Notes under the pieces: generated by a model | What the model was told of the DNA's origin: nothing | Database searches by the model: none | Seen by the model: the letters and a program-made list of their open reading frames with translations, nothing else | Shown: positions 16,957 through 27,217 of the stretch, piece after piece | Layout: every line of letters begins with the position of its first letter | How positions within the stretch are numbered: the first letter of the stretch is position 1 | Assembly (NCBI GenBank): GCA_022823665.1 | Contig: JAJEHN010000016.1 | Span: 1 to 64,000, forward strand | Direction of reading: 5' to 3' | DNA: 64,000 nucleotides | From: Thermoanaerobaculia bacterium | Lineage (GTDB): Bacteria; Acidobacteriota; Thermoanaerobaculia; Multivoradales; Multivoraceae | Program-made: the position numbers and the translations under genes

Positions 16957-19326
16957 TCAGCGCGCGTAGCGAATGGAAACCCCCCAAGTCCGTGGCGGCC
17001 CGTATTGGGAGATGGTGCCGCCGGTGGTTGCGTTGGGGGTGTGGATCGAGACGAACTCCTCATCGGAGATGTTCTCCACGAACGCGACCACGCGAATCCC
17101 CTCCATGCTGGCGGCGGCGGGGGTCCAAATCAGGCGCGCATTGCCCATCGATATCTCATCCTGCTGGGCGAAGTCGTTGTTGAAGACATCGTGGTACAGC
17201 TTATCCGTATGGGAGTACTCGCCGCGCAGGGTGAGCTTGCCGGCGCCACCCAAGGGCAGGTCGTACTCCGCGCTTAGGGTGAACTTGGTGCCGGGCGAGC
17301 GCAGCAGGTCGTTGCCCTTAAGCTGCTGCTTGCAGCCGAGGCCCGTTGCGTCGCAGTTGTCGCCAATGTGCGGGTTGAGCGGGTCGGTGGACAGGAAGTC
17401 CTTGAATTCCGCCTTGAGCAGGGAGATTGAGCTGTCCATGCGGAAGCGCTCGGTGGCCAGCCACAGCAATTCCGCCTCGAACCCGTACGTCTTGGCGTCC
17501 GAGGCGTTTTCGACCACGGAGGCGTTGTTGATGAACAAGCGCGCCTGGTAGTCCTCGTAGTCGTAGTAGAAGGCGGACAGGTTGAGCTGCATGGCGTTGT
17601 CCAGAAAGCGCGACTTGCTGCCCACTTCATAAGCCATCAGGGTCTCCGGGTCGAAGCGGTTGTTGCAGGTGCCGCCGTTGAAGCCGCCGGACTTGAAGCC
17701 GGTGGAGACGGAGCCGTACAGCATGGTGTTGTCCTGCAGGTCGAAGTCGACGCCGAGCTTGCCGGTGACTTCGCTCCACTTGTCGTTGAGTTCGAGCCCC
17801 AAGCAGAAGTCGCCGCCCAAGTTGTTCACCACCGACTGGCCGTAGTCCTTCTCATCCTCGGTCCAACGCAGGCCGGCGGTGCCGCGCAGCCGGTCGGTGA
17901 AGTTGTAAGTGGCCTGCCCGTAGGCAGCTATGGATGTGGTGTCTTGAAAGATGTTGAACTGTAGGAACGGCACCGGGCTGGGGCTGCCGTCGAGCTTGGC
18001 CCCGAACGCCGCCAACGAACCCGGCGGCAGCGGTCCGCCGAAGCCGCCGAACAGGCCGAAGATGGCCTCAAAGGTGGCTTGGAAAGCCGGCAGCTCATAG
18101 TCCCAAAGTTCGGAAATGTCCGATTCGTAGTAGTACGCCCCACCGATCCAGTCGAGCTTGCCGGAGCGGCCGCTCAGGGTGAACTCCTGGGACCACTCCT
18201 TGTTGTCCTGAAAGCAGCCCATGGTCAGGGCGTCGATGTCGGAGCCGTCGATGCTCTGCATCGGGCAATCCTGGTCGATTTCGAAGTAGGCGGTGATCGA
18301 CTTCAATTCGACCTCCTCGCTGAGGTCCCACGACAGCACCCCGGACAGGCCGTAGGACTCCCGCTTGGAATTGAATCCGCCCGTTGAATAGGGATTGCGC
18401 GGATCTGAGCTCCACACGCCCGGCCGGCTCAGTTGGAGCCCCAGCGCCTCCGCGCAGCTCACTGGCCCGCAGAGGGTGCCCGGCACGCTCAGGATGCCGC
18501 CGGGATTGCCGGTGCTGAGCAGCAGCGGCGGCACCGGGTGGTCGTCCGTGACCACTAACGGCGGCCCGCCCACCTCGCTGTCCGTGTATTCGGCGCGCAG
18601 GACGATTTCCACGCGGTCGCTGGGGTTGATGACCGCCGAAACCTTCGCCAGCAGGGCCTCGGCATCGTCCTCCCGGCGGTCGAGAAGACGGTTCTTGGCA
18701 TAGCCGTCCCGCTCATCGTAGGCGATGGCCGCCCGCACCGCGAACACGCCCGGGTTGATGGGCACATCGCCCGAGACCTCAACGCGCTTGCGGTCGTAGT
18801 CGCCGTACAGGGCAGCGGCGCTGAACGCGGGCTCCTCACCCGGCAGGCGCGTCACGACGTTCAGGCTGCCACCGGTGGAGTTGCGTCCGAACAGGGTGCC
18901 TTGGGGACCGCGCAGCACCTCGATGCGCTCCACGTCGAACAGCAGGGAGGACGAGGACACCAGTCCGCCGCGATACACGCCGTCGGTGTGCAGGGCCACG
19001 CCGGGCTCCGCGCTCATCTCCGAAATGTCCACGCCGACGCCGCGCATGGTCATCTGCGCCATGTCCGCGAGTTCGTTGAAGACCAACGCCGGCACGACGA
19101 ACTGCAGTTGCTGAAAGTCATCGAGGCCGCGCACCTCGATGGTCTCCCGCGACACTGCGGTCACCGCGACCGGCGTCTCCTGCAGCGACGACTCCCGCTT
19201 CTCCGCAGTGACCACGATCTCCTCGATCTCCGCGGCCTGAAGGCCCGGCCCGGTGCCCCATGCGCCAGCCACCACCACAGCGAACACGGCCAACCACCGC
19301 ACAGGCCGTTCAATCTCCTTAGACAT
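16957..19326 (-). CDS. TonB-dependent outer-membrane receptor (second)
   Basis: A 789-residue receptor starting at ATG 19326 with GGGAGAAAG upstream. The signal peptide ends near LQAAE, followed by a TonB box (IEEIVVTAEKRESSLQ). The plug contains VERIEVLRGPQGTLFGRNST and GGSLNVVTRLP, the classical family signature, and the C-terminal barrel ends RTWGVSIRYAR. Cysteine pairs (about C300-C306, C365-C378) suggest disulfide-linked outer loops. The upstream neighbour on the same strand is 37 bases away (DUF2461), and the downstream phosphatase is 23 bases away. The ligand is unknown; the family in marine bacteria takes up iron complexes, glycans or terpenoids. Confidence 0.94.
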   Translation of the reverse strand: MSKEIERPVRWLAVFAVVVAGAWGTGPGLQAAEIEEIVVTAEKRESSLQETPVAVTAVSRETIEVRGLDDFQQLQFVVPALVFNELADMAQMTMRGVGVDISEMSAEPGVALHTDGVYRGGLVSSSSLLFDVERIEVLRGPQGTLFGRNSTGGSLNVVTRLPGEEPAFSAAALYGDYDRKRVEVSGDVPINPGVFAVRAAIAYDERDGYAKNRLLDRREDDAEALLAKVSAVINPSDRVEIVLRAEYTDSEVGGPPLVVTDDHPVPPLLLSTGNPGGILSVPGTLCGPVSCAEALGLQLSRPGVWSSDPRNPYSTGGFNSKRESYGLSGVLSWDLSEEVELKSITAYFEIDQDCPMQSIDGSDIDALTMGCFQDNKEWSQEFTLSGRSGKLDWIGGAYYYESDISELWDYELPAFQATFEAIFGLFGGFGGPLPPGSLAAFGAKLDGSPSPVPFLQFNIFQDTTSIAAYGQATYNFTDRLRGTAGLRWTEDEKDYGQSVVNNLGGDFCLGLELNDKWSEVTGKLGVDFDLQDNTMLYGSVSTGFKSGGFNGGTCNNRFDPETLMAYEVGSKSRFLDNAMQLNLSAFYYDYEDYQARLFINNASVVENASDAKTYGFEAELLWLATERFRMDSSISLLKAEFKDFLSTDPLNPHIGDNCDATGLGCKQQLKGNDLLRSPGTKFTLSAEYDLPLGGAGKLTLRGEYSHTDKLYHDVFNNDFAQQDEISMGNARLIWTPAAASMEGIRVVAFVENISDEEFVSIHTPNATTGGTISQYGPPRTWGVSIRYAR

Positions 19327-19363
19327 AGCTTTCTCTCCCAAACACTGTGAGTTTAATCCCGTT

Positions 19364-20050
19364 TCAGAAAGGCACTTCCACCGCCGCGCAAAGAAAGGCC
19401 ATCAGCGGCCGCGCCTTGGCAAAGGCTTCGGCCGCCTCATCGACGAAGCCCGCCGAGGCGGCGTTGGCCACCGGGAAGTTGCAGGCGGCAATGAAGTCCT
19501 TGCGCTTGATGTCCTCGATGTGGGGCGCATCCTCCGTATAGCCCCGGGGCGGGCGCTTAAGGCGGGTGCCGCCGAACTCGAAAGCGCTGTTGAACGTCCG
19601 CGACGCCTTCACCCGCTGCCAAGCTTCCGGCTGTTCGCAAATGCGCTCGCGGATGCGCTTTAGCGCGCCCGGCTCCGGTCGCCACATGCCGGCGGCGAGG
19701 AAGCAGCCGGAGGTTTCAATGTGCAGGTAGTAGCCCGGCGCATGGACGTCCTTGCCGAGTTCGTGGCGGAACTGGATGCCGATGTTGGTCTTGTAGGGCG
19801 CGCCTCGATGAAAGCGGGTATCCCGGTACACGCGCATCAAGGAGCCGCCCTGCCGCTTGGGGATGGCCAGAAAGTGCGGCGACGCCTCCTCGAGGCGAGA
19901 CCCCATGGCGGCGATGAAGTCCAACGCCGGCTCGAGCACGCACTCGTCGTAGCGGTGCTTGTTCTCCTTAAACCAGTCGCGGTTGTTGTTCGCCTCCAAT
20001 TCGGCGAGAAAGCCGATGGTGTCGGCCCCGAAACCCGTGAAGTCCGGCAT
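19364..20050 (-). CDS. DUF2461 (TIGR02453) family protein
   Basis: A 228-residue protein of the DUF2461 family, seen in NRDWFKENKHRYDE, LMRVYRDTRFHRGAPYKTNIGIQFRH and YYLHIETSGCFLAAGMWRPE. The biochemical function is unknown. It is 14 bases downstream of the selenoprotein stop and on the same strand, so it is the third gene of the thioredoxin/UGSC operon, although the association may be local. The stop is 37 bases before the TonB receptor start. Confidence 0.9.
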   Translation of the reverse strand: MPDFTGFGADTIGFLAELEANNNRDWFKENKHRYDECVLEPALDFIAAMGSRLEEASPHFLAIPKRQGGSLMRVYRDTRFHRGAPYKTNIGIQFRHELGKDVHAPGYYLHIETSGCFLAAGMWRPEPGALKRIRERICEQPEAWQRVKASRTFNSAFEFGGTRLKRPPRGYTEDAPHIEDIKRKDFIAACNFPVANAASAGFVDEAAEAFAKARPLMAFLCAAVEVPF

Positions 20051-20064
20051 TTAGAGTACTTTGC

Positions 20065-20580
20065 TCATGTCAGAGCCTCCACGAGTTGATCAATGACGGC
20101 TTCCGCCTTGGCGTTCATCTCCGCATCGGTGGCGTCCTGGATGGGATGCGCCACAAACACGCACCGGGCGTCCTTCATGCCGAGCGCCGTGGCCTGGGTG
20201 GCGGCGGCGTCAACAAACTCGGTCGAAGCGATCGACACCGACGGCTTGCCTTGGATCTCGAACCATACCGTGTCATGCAAACTGCACGTGGTACAGGAGC
20301 CTCAGTCCGCCAGCGCCTCGACCACGAAATCGTTGTCCCGGGCGATTTCGGCGCGCAGGTCCGCCGGCGCTGGCTTGGCAAAGGTCGGCTTCGCGTAGCG
20401 GTTGACGCGGATGCCGGGCGCCTCGGCCTTGAGCAGCGCCTCCAGCCGGTCGAGCAGCACATTGCCCTTGGGCTTGGATATGTCGAGAAAGGCGACGTTG
20501 CCGGCAATCCGGCCGCTTCGCGGCGTCACCCGCCGCTCCACCGGCACCCGTTCGTCGGTTGGATCAAGAATGGTTGTCAT
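20065..20580 (-). CDS. UGSC-family selenoprotein with in-frame TGA (Sec93)
   Basis: A 171-residue protein if the TGA at 20304-20302 is read as selenocysteine. The frame is continuous across it: VVEALAD, then U-GSCTTCSLHDTVWFE, matching the redox signature after which the UGSC (seleno)protein family is named, and then CVFVAHPIQ near the end. The start is ATG 20580 with AGGAGG upstream. A SECIS-like hairpin starts eight bases after the TGA. The upstream gene encodes a thioredoxin/UGSC-associated protein, the usual partner. Standard annotation would split this into two ORFs (20302-20580 and 20065-20280). Sec use requires selA/B/C/D elsewhere in the genome, not visible here. Confidence 0.88.
20266..20293 (-). 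promoter_or_regulatory. SECIS-like hairpin downstream of the TGA
   Basis: On the minus strand, starting eight bases after the TGA, UACC pairs with GGUA, and CGUGCA pairs with UGCAUG (one G-U) around the apical loop GUU, with an A/ACAC internal loop between. The loop begins with G, as bacterial SECIS elements need, and lies about 19 bases after the UGA, within the usual range. The element is inside the coding region, as expected in bacteria. The folding was done by eye. Confidence 0.6.
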
Positions 20581-20619
20581 GGCTCTTGCCTCCTGTTGTT
20601 GGCTTTCCGTCCCGCCTGT

Positions 20620-22200
20620 TCAGGCTTCCTCAATTTTCTTCGAGACCGGCATGGAGCCGACCTCGCCGGTCACCCAGCCGTGGAAGGCGCCGGAGAACTT
20701 GCCGGCCTCCGCGCCCGCCACCACGATGTGGATATCCTCATCGCGGCGGAATTTGGGCAGCTTCTTGGCCCGCGCCTGCTCATCCATAGCCTCGATCATG
20801 GCGGGCTTGAAGCCGACCGCGGAGACCTCATCCGCCGCCAGCTCCCCAATGGAGCGCGCAGTCACCTCCTGGATGCGGGCGCGAATCTCCGCCTTGCCGT
20901 AGCCATCGCGGGCAAAGGTGTCCACATGCTCCGGGGCGATGACCAGCAGGGTTTCGGTGGCGAAGTGGGCCCGCGGATGAAAGATGCTGTCCAGGCAAAG
21001 CCCGAAGCTGCCTGCCAGATGGGGGCCGTCCCGAGCGTCCTGGTCAACGATCAAGGTGGGGCCGCTGCTCATGGCGAAGGCGGTGACCACCGAGTCTTCG
21101 GGGGCAAAGCCCCGCTCCACGTGCAACGGCGTCCAAGGGTTGCGCTCCTCCCACTCCGGGAAGCACATCGTGAACTTCATCGGGTTGCCCAGGGTGGAGC
21201 GCTCCGTGCCGCCGGGCTCGGCGCCGCCGATGTTGCGGATGGCCAAGCGCAGCGCCCGGCCGATGGTGGCGTTGGCGCGGCTGCCCTGGCCGAGCGCCCC
21301 GAGCTTCATGTTCATGCCCAGCCGTTCGCGCACCGGCCCGTTGACGACGATCACCGGGCTGGCTCCCATGGTGGTGGCCATGACGCCGTGAATGTTGAAG
21401 GCGTCGGTGCAGACCGCCTCCAAGCAGGCGATGACCACCGGCAGGTACTCCGGCCGGCAGCCGGCCATGACCGCGTTGATGGCGATTTTCTCCACGGTGG
21501 CCTCGCCCATGTTGGGCGGCACCGTGGCCACCACCTCCTGGGCATCGCGCCCGGTGCCTCCCAGCATGCGCAGCACCCGCTCGGGGGTGGGCGGCACCAA
21601 GGGCAGGCCGTCGCTGAAACCGAGATCGAACATCAACTCAACCTCGTCGTCGCCCTCCCCCACCTCGATGCGACGGGCGCGCAGGGGACTGTTCTCGGAT
21701 TCCGCCCGCAGGCGGTCGGCAATGAGCGGGTCGGCGGAGCGGGAGCCGCAGCCCGGCCGCCATTCGGGGTAGTCCGCCCAATCGAGGGTCGGCGGCGCTA
21801 GGTTCAGCGCCTCGGCGAAGCCTTCGCCCGCTTGACGCCACTCATCGCGGGCGAAGCCCACCAGCTTGCCGTTTGACTGCCCCTTTGCATCCACCAGGTG
21901 CAGGGTGGGCACGATCTCCACGTCATAGGCGAAGGAGACCTTAAGCGATTCATCGTTCAGCAGCGGCACGGTCAGGCCGTGGCGCTCGGTGAGGACGCGA
22001 TTGCCCTCGGCGGTCTGGCCAACAACGTAGAAGTCCGCAGACGCCCCCAAGTCGCGGTGCAGCGCCTCGATGAGCGGCATGACGTCGTTGCAGGTGGGGC
22101 AGTCCTCCTTGACGAAGCAAATCAACGCGGGCCGGGTGCCGGGAAAGCTGTGCTCCCCACCCCCGTCGTCCTCCAGCAGGAATGCGGGCAACTCGGACAT
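20620..22200 (-). CDS. Thioredoxin-like domain fused to UGSC-associated domain
   Basis: A 526-residue protein. Residues 1-115 are thioredoxin-like with a CPTC active site (C34, C37) in LICFVKEDCPTCNDV and the cis-Pro region VEIVPTLHLVD. The rest carries blocks typical of the large partner of UGSC proteins: FSDGLPLVPPTPERVLRML, ATVEKIAINAVMAGCRPEY, and PWTPLHVERGFAPEDS. It probably passes electrons to or from the adjacent selenoprotein, which starts 39 bases downstream. Several Cys (about C210s, CR in GCRPEY, ACLEAVC) may be redox-active. The reaction is unknown; the family is abundant in marine bacteria. Confidence 0.85.
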   Translation of the reverse strand: MSELPAFLLEDDGGGEHSFPGTRPALICFVKEDCPTCNDVMPLIEALHRDLGASADFYVVGQTAEGNRVLTERHGLTVPLLNDESLKVSFAYDVEIVPTLHLVDAKGQSNGKLVGFARDEWRQAGEGFAEALNLAPPTLDWADYPEWRPGCGSRSADPLIADRLRAESENSPLRARRIEVGEGDDEVELMFDLGFSDGLPLVPPTPERVLRMLGGTGRDAQEVVATVPPNMGEATVEKIAINAVMAGCRPEYLPVVIACLEAVCTDAFNIHGVMATTMGASPVIVVNGPVRERLGMNMKLGALGQGSRANATIGRALRLAIRNIGGAEPGGTERSTLGNPMKFTMCFPEWEERNPWTPLHVERGFAPEDSVVTAFAMSSGPTLIVDQDARDGPHLAGSFGLCLDSIFHPRAHFATETLLVIAPEHVDTFARDGYGKAEIRARIQEVTARSIGELAADEVSAVGFKPAMIEAMDEQARAKKLPKFRRDEDIHIVVAGAEAGKFSGAFHGWVTGEVGSMPVSKKIEEA

Positions 22201-22260
22201 GGTTTGACGTTAACGCAACTTGGCGATCAACGCCAACTTTCGGCCGCCCAGGTGTTCTTC

Positions 22261-22779
22261 CTAAGCAAGGCGGCGCAAGGGTTCGCTGCCGTCCCAGCCT
22301 TGGGCAGCCTCTTCCACCATCGCGTAGAAGCGGCGCAGGCCGGGGTCCTCCTCGTAGATCTCGAAGTAGTGGCCCAAGCTGGCGTTGGCGTCGGCGAAGG
22401 CGAACTTCACCTGGCCGGCCCGCGCCGTCATGCGGGCGGGGAAGTCCCGGGCTTCAAGGCTGGCGAGCTCGGCGTCAAGGTCGGGAGCAAAGTAGGCCGT
22501 GTGGTGCAGGCCCCAAGCCCGGCCGGTGAACACCGACGGGTCGTCGCCGTTCTGTTGCACCAGCTCGACCATGACGCGCCCCCACCAGCCGTACGCCGAA
22601 CTGTGGTCGAGGGCTGCCGGGGCGCCGTCCAGCCGCACCGCGTCAAGCGGAATGTGCTCGGAGAGGAAGAACGGCCCAGCCCCTAGGTTCTTGGCCCAGC
22701 GCTCCGCGGCCTGCTTGATGTCCGGCACGAAGTAGGCGAGCTGGACGATCTCCGGCCCGTCCGCTGGCTGCACGACCAC
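22261..22779 (-). CDS. VOC-family (glyoxalase-like) protein
   Basis: A 172-residue protein of the glyoxalase/bleomycin resistance/dioxygenase (VOC) superfamily: IVQLAYFVPDIKQAAERWAKNLGAGPFF, VMVELVQQNGDDPSVF, and GLHHTAYFAPDLDAELASLE. H97-like and E-type metal ligands are visible in HHTAYF and YFEIYEED. It resembles the Glyoxalase_4/methylmalonyl epimerase-like group. The gap to the thioredoxin/UGSC gene is 60 bases and the gap to the amidase is six, so these minus-strand genes may form one transcription unit. Substrate unknown. Confidence 0.82.
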   Translation of the reverse strand: MVVQPADGPEIVQLAYFVPDIKQAAERWAKNLGAGPFFLSEHIPLDAVRLDGAPAALDHSSAYGWWGRVMVELVQQNGDDPSVFTGRAWGLHHTAYFAPDLDAELASLEARDFPARMTARAGQVKFAFADANASLGHYFEIYEEDPGLRRFYAMVEEAAQGWDGSEPLRRLA

Positions 22780-22785
22780 CGTCCC

Positions 22786-24225
22786 CTAGGCCGGAAACGC
22801 GGCAGGCGGCTCGAAGCGCATACCCGCCGTCTCCAGCGCCTGGGCGATCTGTATGGTCAGCCGGTCGCTTTGGGCGTTGCCGACGATCTGAATGCCGATG
22901 GGCAGCCCCTCATCGCCAAGGCCGGTCGGCACCACCGTCGACGGCAGCCGCGAGATGCCTGTCAGGCCAGCCCAGAAGATGTGCTGGTAATAGGGGGTTT
23001 CCTCATTATCGACCTTGAGGGTGCGCTGGCCGAAGGGGCGGTGATCGTGGGCGATGGCCGGAATGGCGAACTGCGGGGCGATCAGCGCATCGTAGTTCTG
23101 GAAGAAGGCGTGCCACTTCCAGCGCAATCGGTCCCGCGCATGGTTCAAGCGCAGCCAAGTGGTATGGTCCATGGTGGCGGCGCGGGCCATGCGCAGCGCC
23201 TCGCTGTCGTCATCCGGGGCCGCGCTCTCCACCAGCGCCTTCCAGCCCTCGACGGTGGCCTTGGGCGAGCCGGCGGTCATCAGCGACCACAGCAGGGGCC
23301 GATACACCGCATCCGACTCGGCGCCGGTCAGGTCCGGCTTGGCGTCCATGTCCACGGTGGCACCCAAGCCGCGCAGCGCTTCGGCGACGAGATGCACTCG
23401 GCTCTCCGTCTCGCGGCTGACCGGACAGGCCGCGTCGTTGGCCCAAACGCCAACCCGCAAGCCGGCCACGCCGGCTTTGGGCAACCCGGGCAACTCGTAG
23501 CGAACGCCGGGCTCGAAATCGTCCGCCCCGGCCACGATGTCGAGTTGCAGCTCCAGGTCGAAGGCGGAGCGGGCCATGGGCCCAATCACGGCGATGTCCG
23601 GCTCGGCCACCATGCCAGGCAGGGCATGGCCGCGACTCGGCACCAGCGCCCAAGTGGGCTTGTGGCCAAACAGGCCGCTGAAATGGGCGGGGGTGCGGAT
23701 GGAGCCGCCGATGTCGGAGCCCATTTCCAAGGCCGTCATGCCCGCCGCCAGCGCCGCCGCGGAGCCGCCCGAGGAGCCGCCGGGCGTGCGCTCCAGGTTG
23801 TAGGGGTTGTTGCACTGGCCGTAGATGTCGTTGTAGCTCTGGAAATCGGCCAGATTCAGCGGCACGTTGGTCTTGCCGATGATGATGGCACCCGCCGCCT
23901 TGAGCCGTTGCACGGCCAGCGCATCCTCGGTGGAGATGTTGTTGCGATAGTCCGGGTTGCCCCAAGTGGTGGGCGAGCCGACGAGGCCGTAGGCTTCCTT
24001 GACCGTGATCGGCAGTCCCAACAGGGGCTGCTCATCGGTCGGCGGCCCGGCGACTTGGCGGGCAGCCGCCCGTGCCCCTTCGGCATCCTGCCAGACCACT
24101 GCGTTGATGGCCGGATTCAACGCCTCGATGCGATTGAGGTACATGTCGGTCAGCTCCAAGGCGGAGGCCTCGCCCGTGCGCAGCAGTTCGAGCAGTTCAA
24201 TGGCGGTTGCGTAGGGGTTGGGCAT
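22786..24225 (-). CDS. Amidase-signature family hydrolase
   Basis: A 479-residue amidase. The catalytic Lys-Ser-Ser triad is visible: K in PITVKEAYG, then the signature GGSSGGSAAALAAGMTALEMG and SDIGGSIRTPAHFSGL. It hydrolyses an amide; the substrate cannot be read from sequence. The length matches the family. The start is the ATG at 24225 with AAAGGAGA eight bases upstream. Its 5' leader contains an intrinsic-terminator-like hairpin (24278-24311), so expression may be attenuated. It is divergent from methylmalonyl-CoA mutase. Confidence 0.93.
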   Translation of the reverse strand: MPNPYATAIELLELLRTGEASALELTDMYLNRIEALNPAINAVVWQDAEGARAAARQVAGPPTDEQPLLGLPITVKEAYGLVGSPTTWGNPDYRNNISTEDALAVQRLKAAGAIIIGKTNVPLNLADFQSYNDIYGQCNNPYNLERTPGGSSGGSAAALAAGMTALEMGSDIGGSIRTPAHFSGLFGHKPTWALVPSRGHALPGMVAEPDIAVIGPMARSAFDLELQLDIVAGADDFEPGVRYELPGLPKAGVAGLRVGVWANDAACPVSRETESRVHLVAEALRGLGATVDMDAKPDLTGAESDAVYRPLLWSLMTAGSPKATVEGWKALVESAAPDDDSEALRMARAATMDHTTWLRLNHARDRLRWKWHAFFQNYDALIAPQFAIPAIAHDHRPFGQRTLKVDNEETPYYQHIFWAGLTGISRLPSTVVPTGLGDEGLPIGIQIVGNAQSDRLTIQIAQALETAGMRFEPPAAFPA

Positions 24226-24277
24226 GGCGCGTCTCCTTTAGTCAAATTGCGCTTGGTCACCGACTGGCCGGGCCGTA

Positions 24278-24311
24278 GAATAAAACGCCGCCAAGGATAC
24301 CCTTGGCGGCG
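24278..24311 (-). terminator. Intrinsic-terminator-like hairpin in the amidase leader
   Basis: On the minus strand an 11-base perfect stem (CGCCGCCAAGG with its complement) around a four-base loop is followed by TTTTATT. It lies 53 bases upstream of the amidase start with no minus-strand gene before it. It therefore acts either as an attenuator of the amidase transcript or as a block to antisense transcription from the scpA side. Confidence 0.6.
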
Positions 24312-24480
24312 TCGATCATGAGGCGCATGTGGCGGACATGGCGGGGAACCCCCGGGCGGTGGGTCTAGCAAACCCACAAAAAGCCGTTCGGATCAGGATT
24401 TCCGTTGGAGGGATGACAAAGCCCTCCCGCCTCACTGCGCGTATCATAAGCGAACCCGATGGTTCAAGGAAACACATTTG

Positions 24481-26619
<2,139 letters not shown>

Positions 26620-26643
26620 CCGCGCGACCTGACGGTCGCGCGG
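26620..26643 (+). other. Perfect 10-bp hairpin directly after the scpA stop
   Basis: CCGCGCGACC and GGTCGCGCGG form a ten-base perfect stem around a TGAC loop, beginning one base after the scpA stop. There is no T tract. It may set transcript processing or partial termination between the mutase and epimerase genes. Confidence 0.6.
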
Positions 26644-26674
26644 TCGAATTCAAACTGATCAAGAGGAGCCTATT

Positions 26675-27109
26675 GTGATTGGACGATTGAATCACGTTGC
26701 CATTGTGGTGCCGGACTTGGCGGCCGCCGCCGCCTTGTACAAGAGTCAACTGGGCGCTGCGGTTTCCGATCCGGTGCCGTTGCCGGACCATGGCGTCACC
26801 ACGGTGTTCGTGGAACTCCCCAACAGCAAAATCGAGTTGCTGCACCCATTGGGAGAGGGCTCTCCGGTCGCGAACTTCCTATCCAACAATCCAGCCGGCG
26901 GCATGCACCACATCTGTTATGAAGTGGAGGATATTCACACCGCGATAGAACATCTTACGGCCGAGGGGGCCCGCGTGCTCGGCGACGGCAAACCTAGGAC
27001 TGGCGCGCACAATCTACCGGTGGTGTTCCTTCATCCGAAGGACTTCTGCGGCACCTTGATTGAATTGGAGGAAGTGCAGCGGGCCGACCGCGCCTCGCAA
27101 ACGGCTTGA
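26675..27109 (+). CDS. mce: Methylmalonyl-CoA epimerase
   Basis: A 144-residue VOC-fold enzyme that interconverts (S)- and (R)-methylmalonyl-CoA. It starts at GTG 26675 with AAGAGGAG about nine bases upstream. IGRLNHVAIVVPDLAAAAALY begins the first motif, VFVELPNSKIELLHPL supplies a Glu ligand, GGMHHICYEVEDI a His ligand, and GTLIELEEV the last Glu ligand, as in known epimerases. It follows scpA by 55 bases and is clearly part of the same pathway. Confidence 0.95.
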   Translation: MIGRLNHVAIVVPDLAAAAALYKSQLGAAVSDPVPLPDHGVTTVFVELPNSKIELLHPLGEGSPVANFLSNNPAGGMHHICYEVEDIHTAIEHLTAEGARVLGDGKPRTGAHNLPVVFLHPKDFCGTLIELEEVQRADRASQTA

Positions 27110-27217
27110 TTAAATTGTTGTTTCACACTTCTTAAATTAACGATAGAATGTTTCGTTATAGAACGCCAACGGGTCGTTTTCTCTTTTCCAACGAAACACT
27201 TGATCGGGAGCTTTTAC

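Noticed and set aside
20065..20304. Reading the UGSC gene as a pseudogene broken by TGA
   Set aside because: The frame continues with conserved UGSC sequence right after the TGA, a SECIS-like hairpin is present and there is no decay, so selenocysteine is the better explanation.
20086..21801. A 571-codon plus-strand open frame over the selenoprotein and thioredoxin genes
   Set aside because: It is the antisense of well-supported genes and has low-complexity composition.
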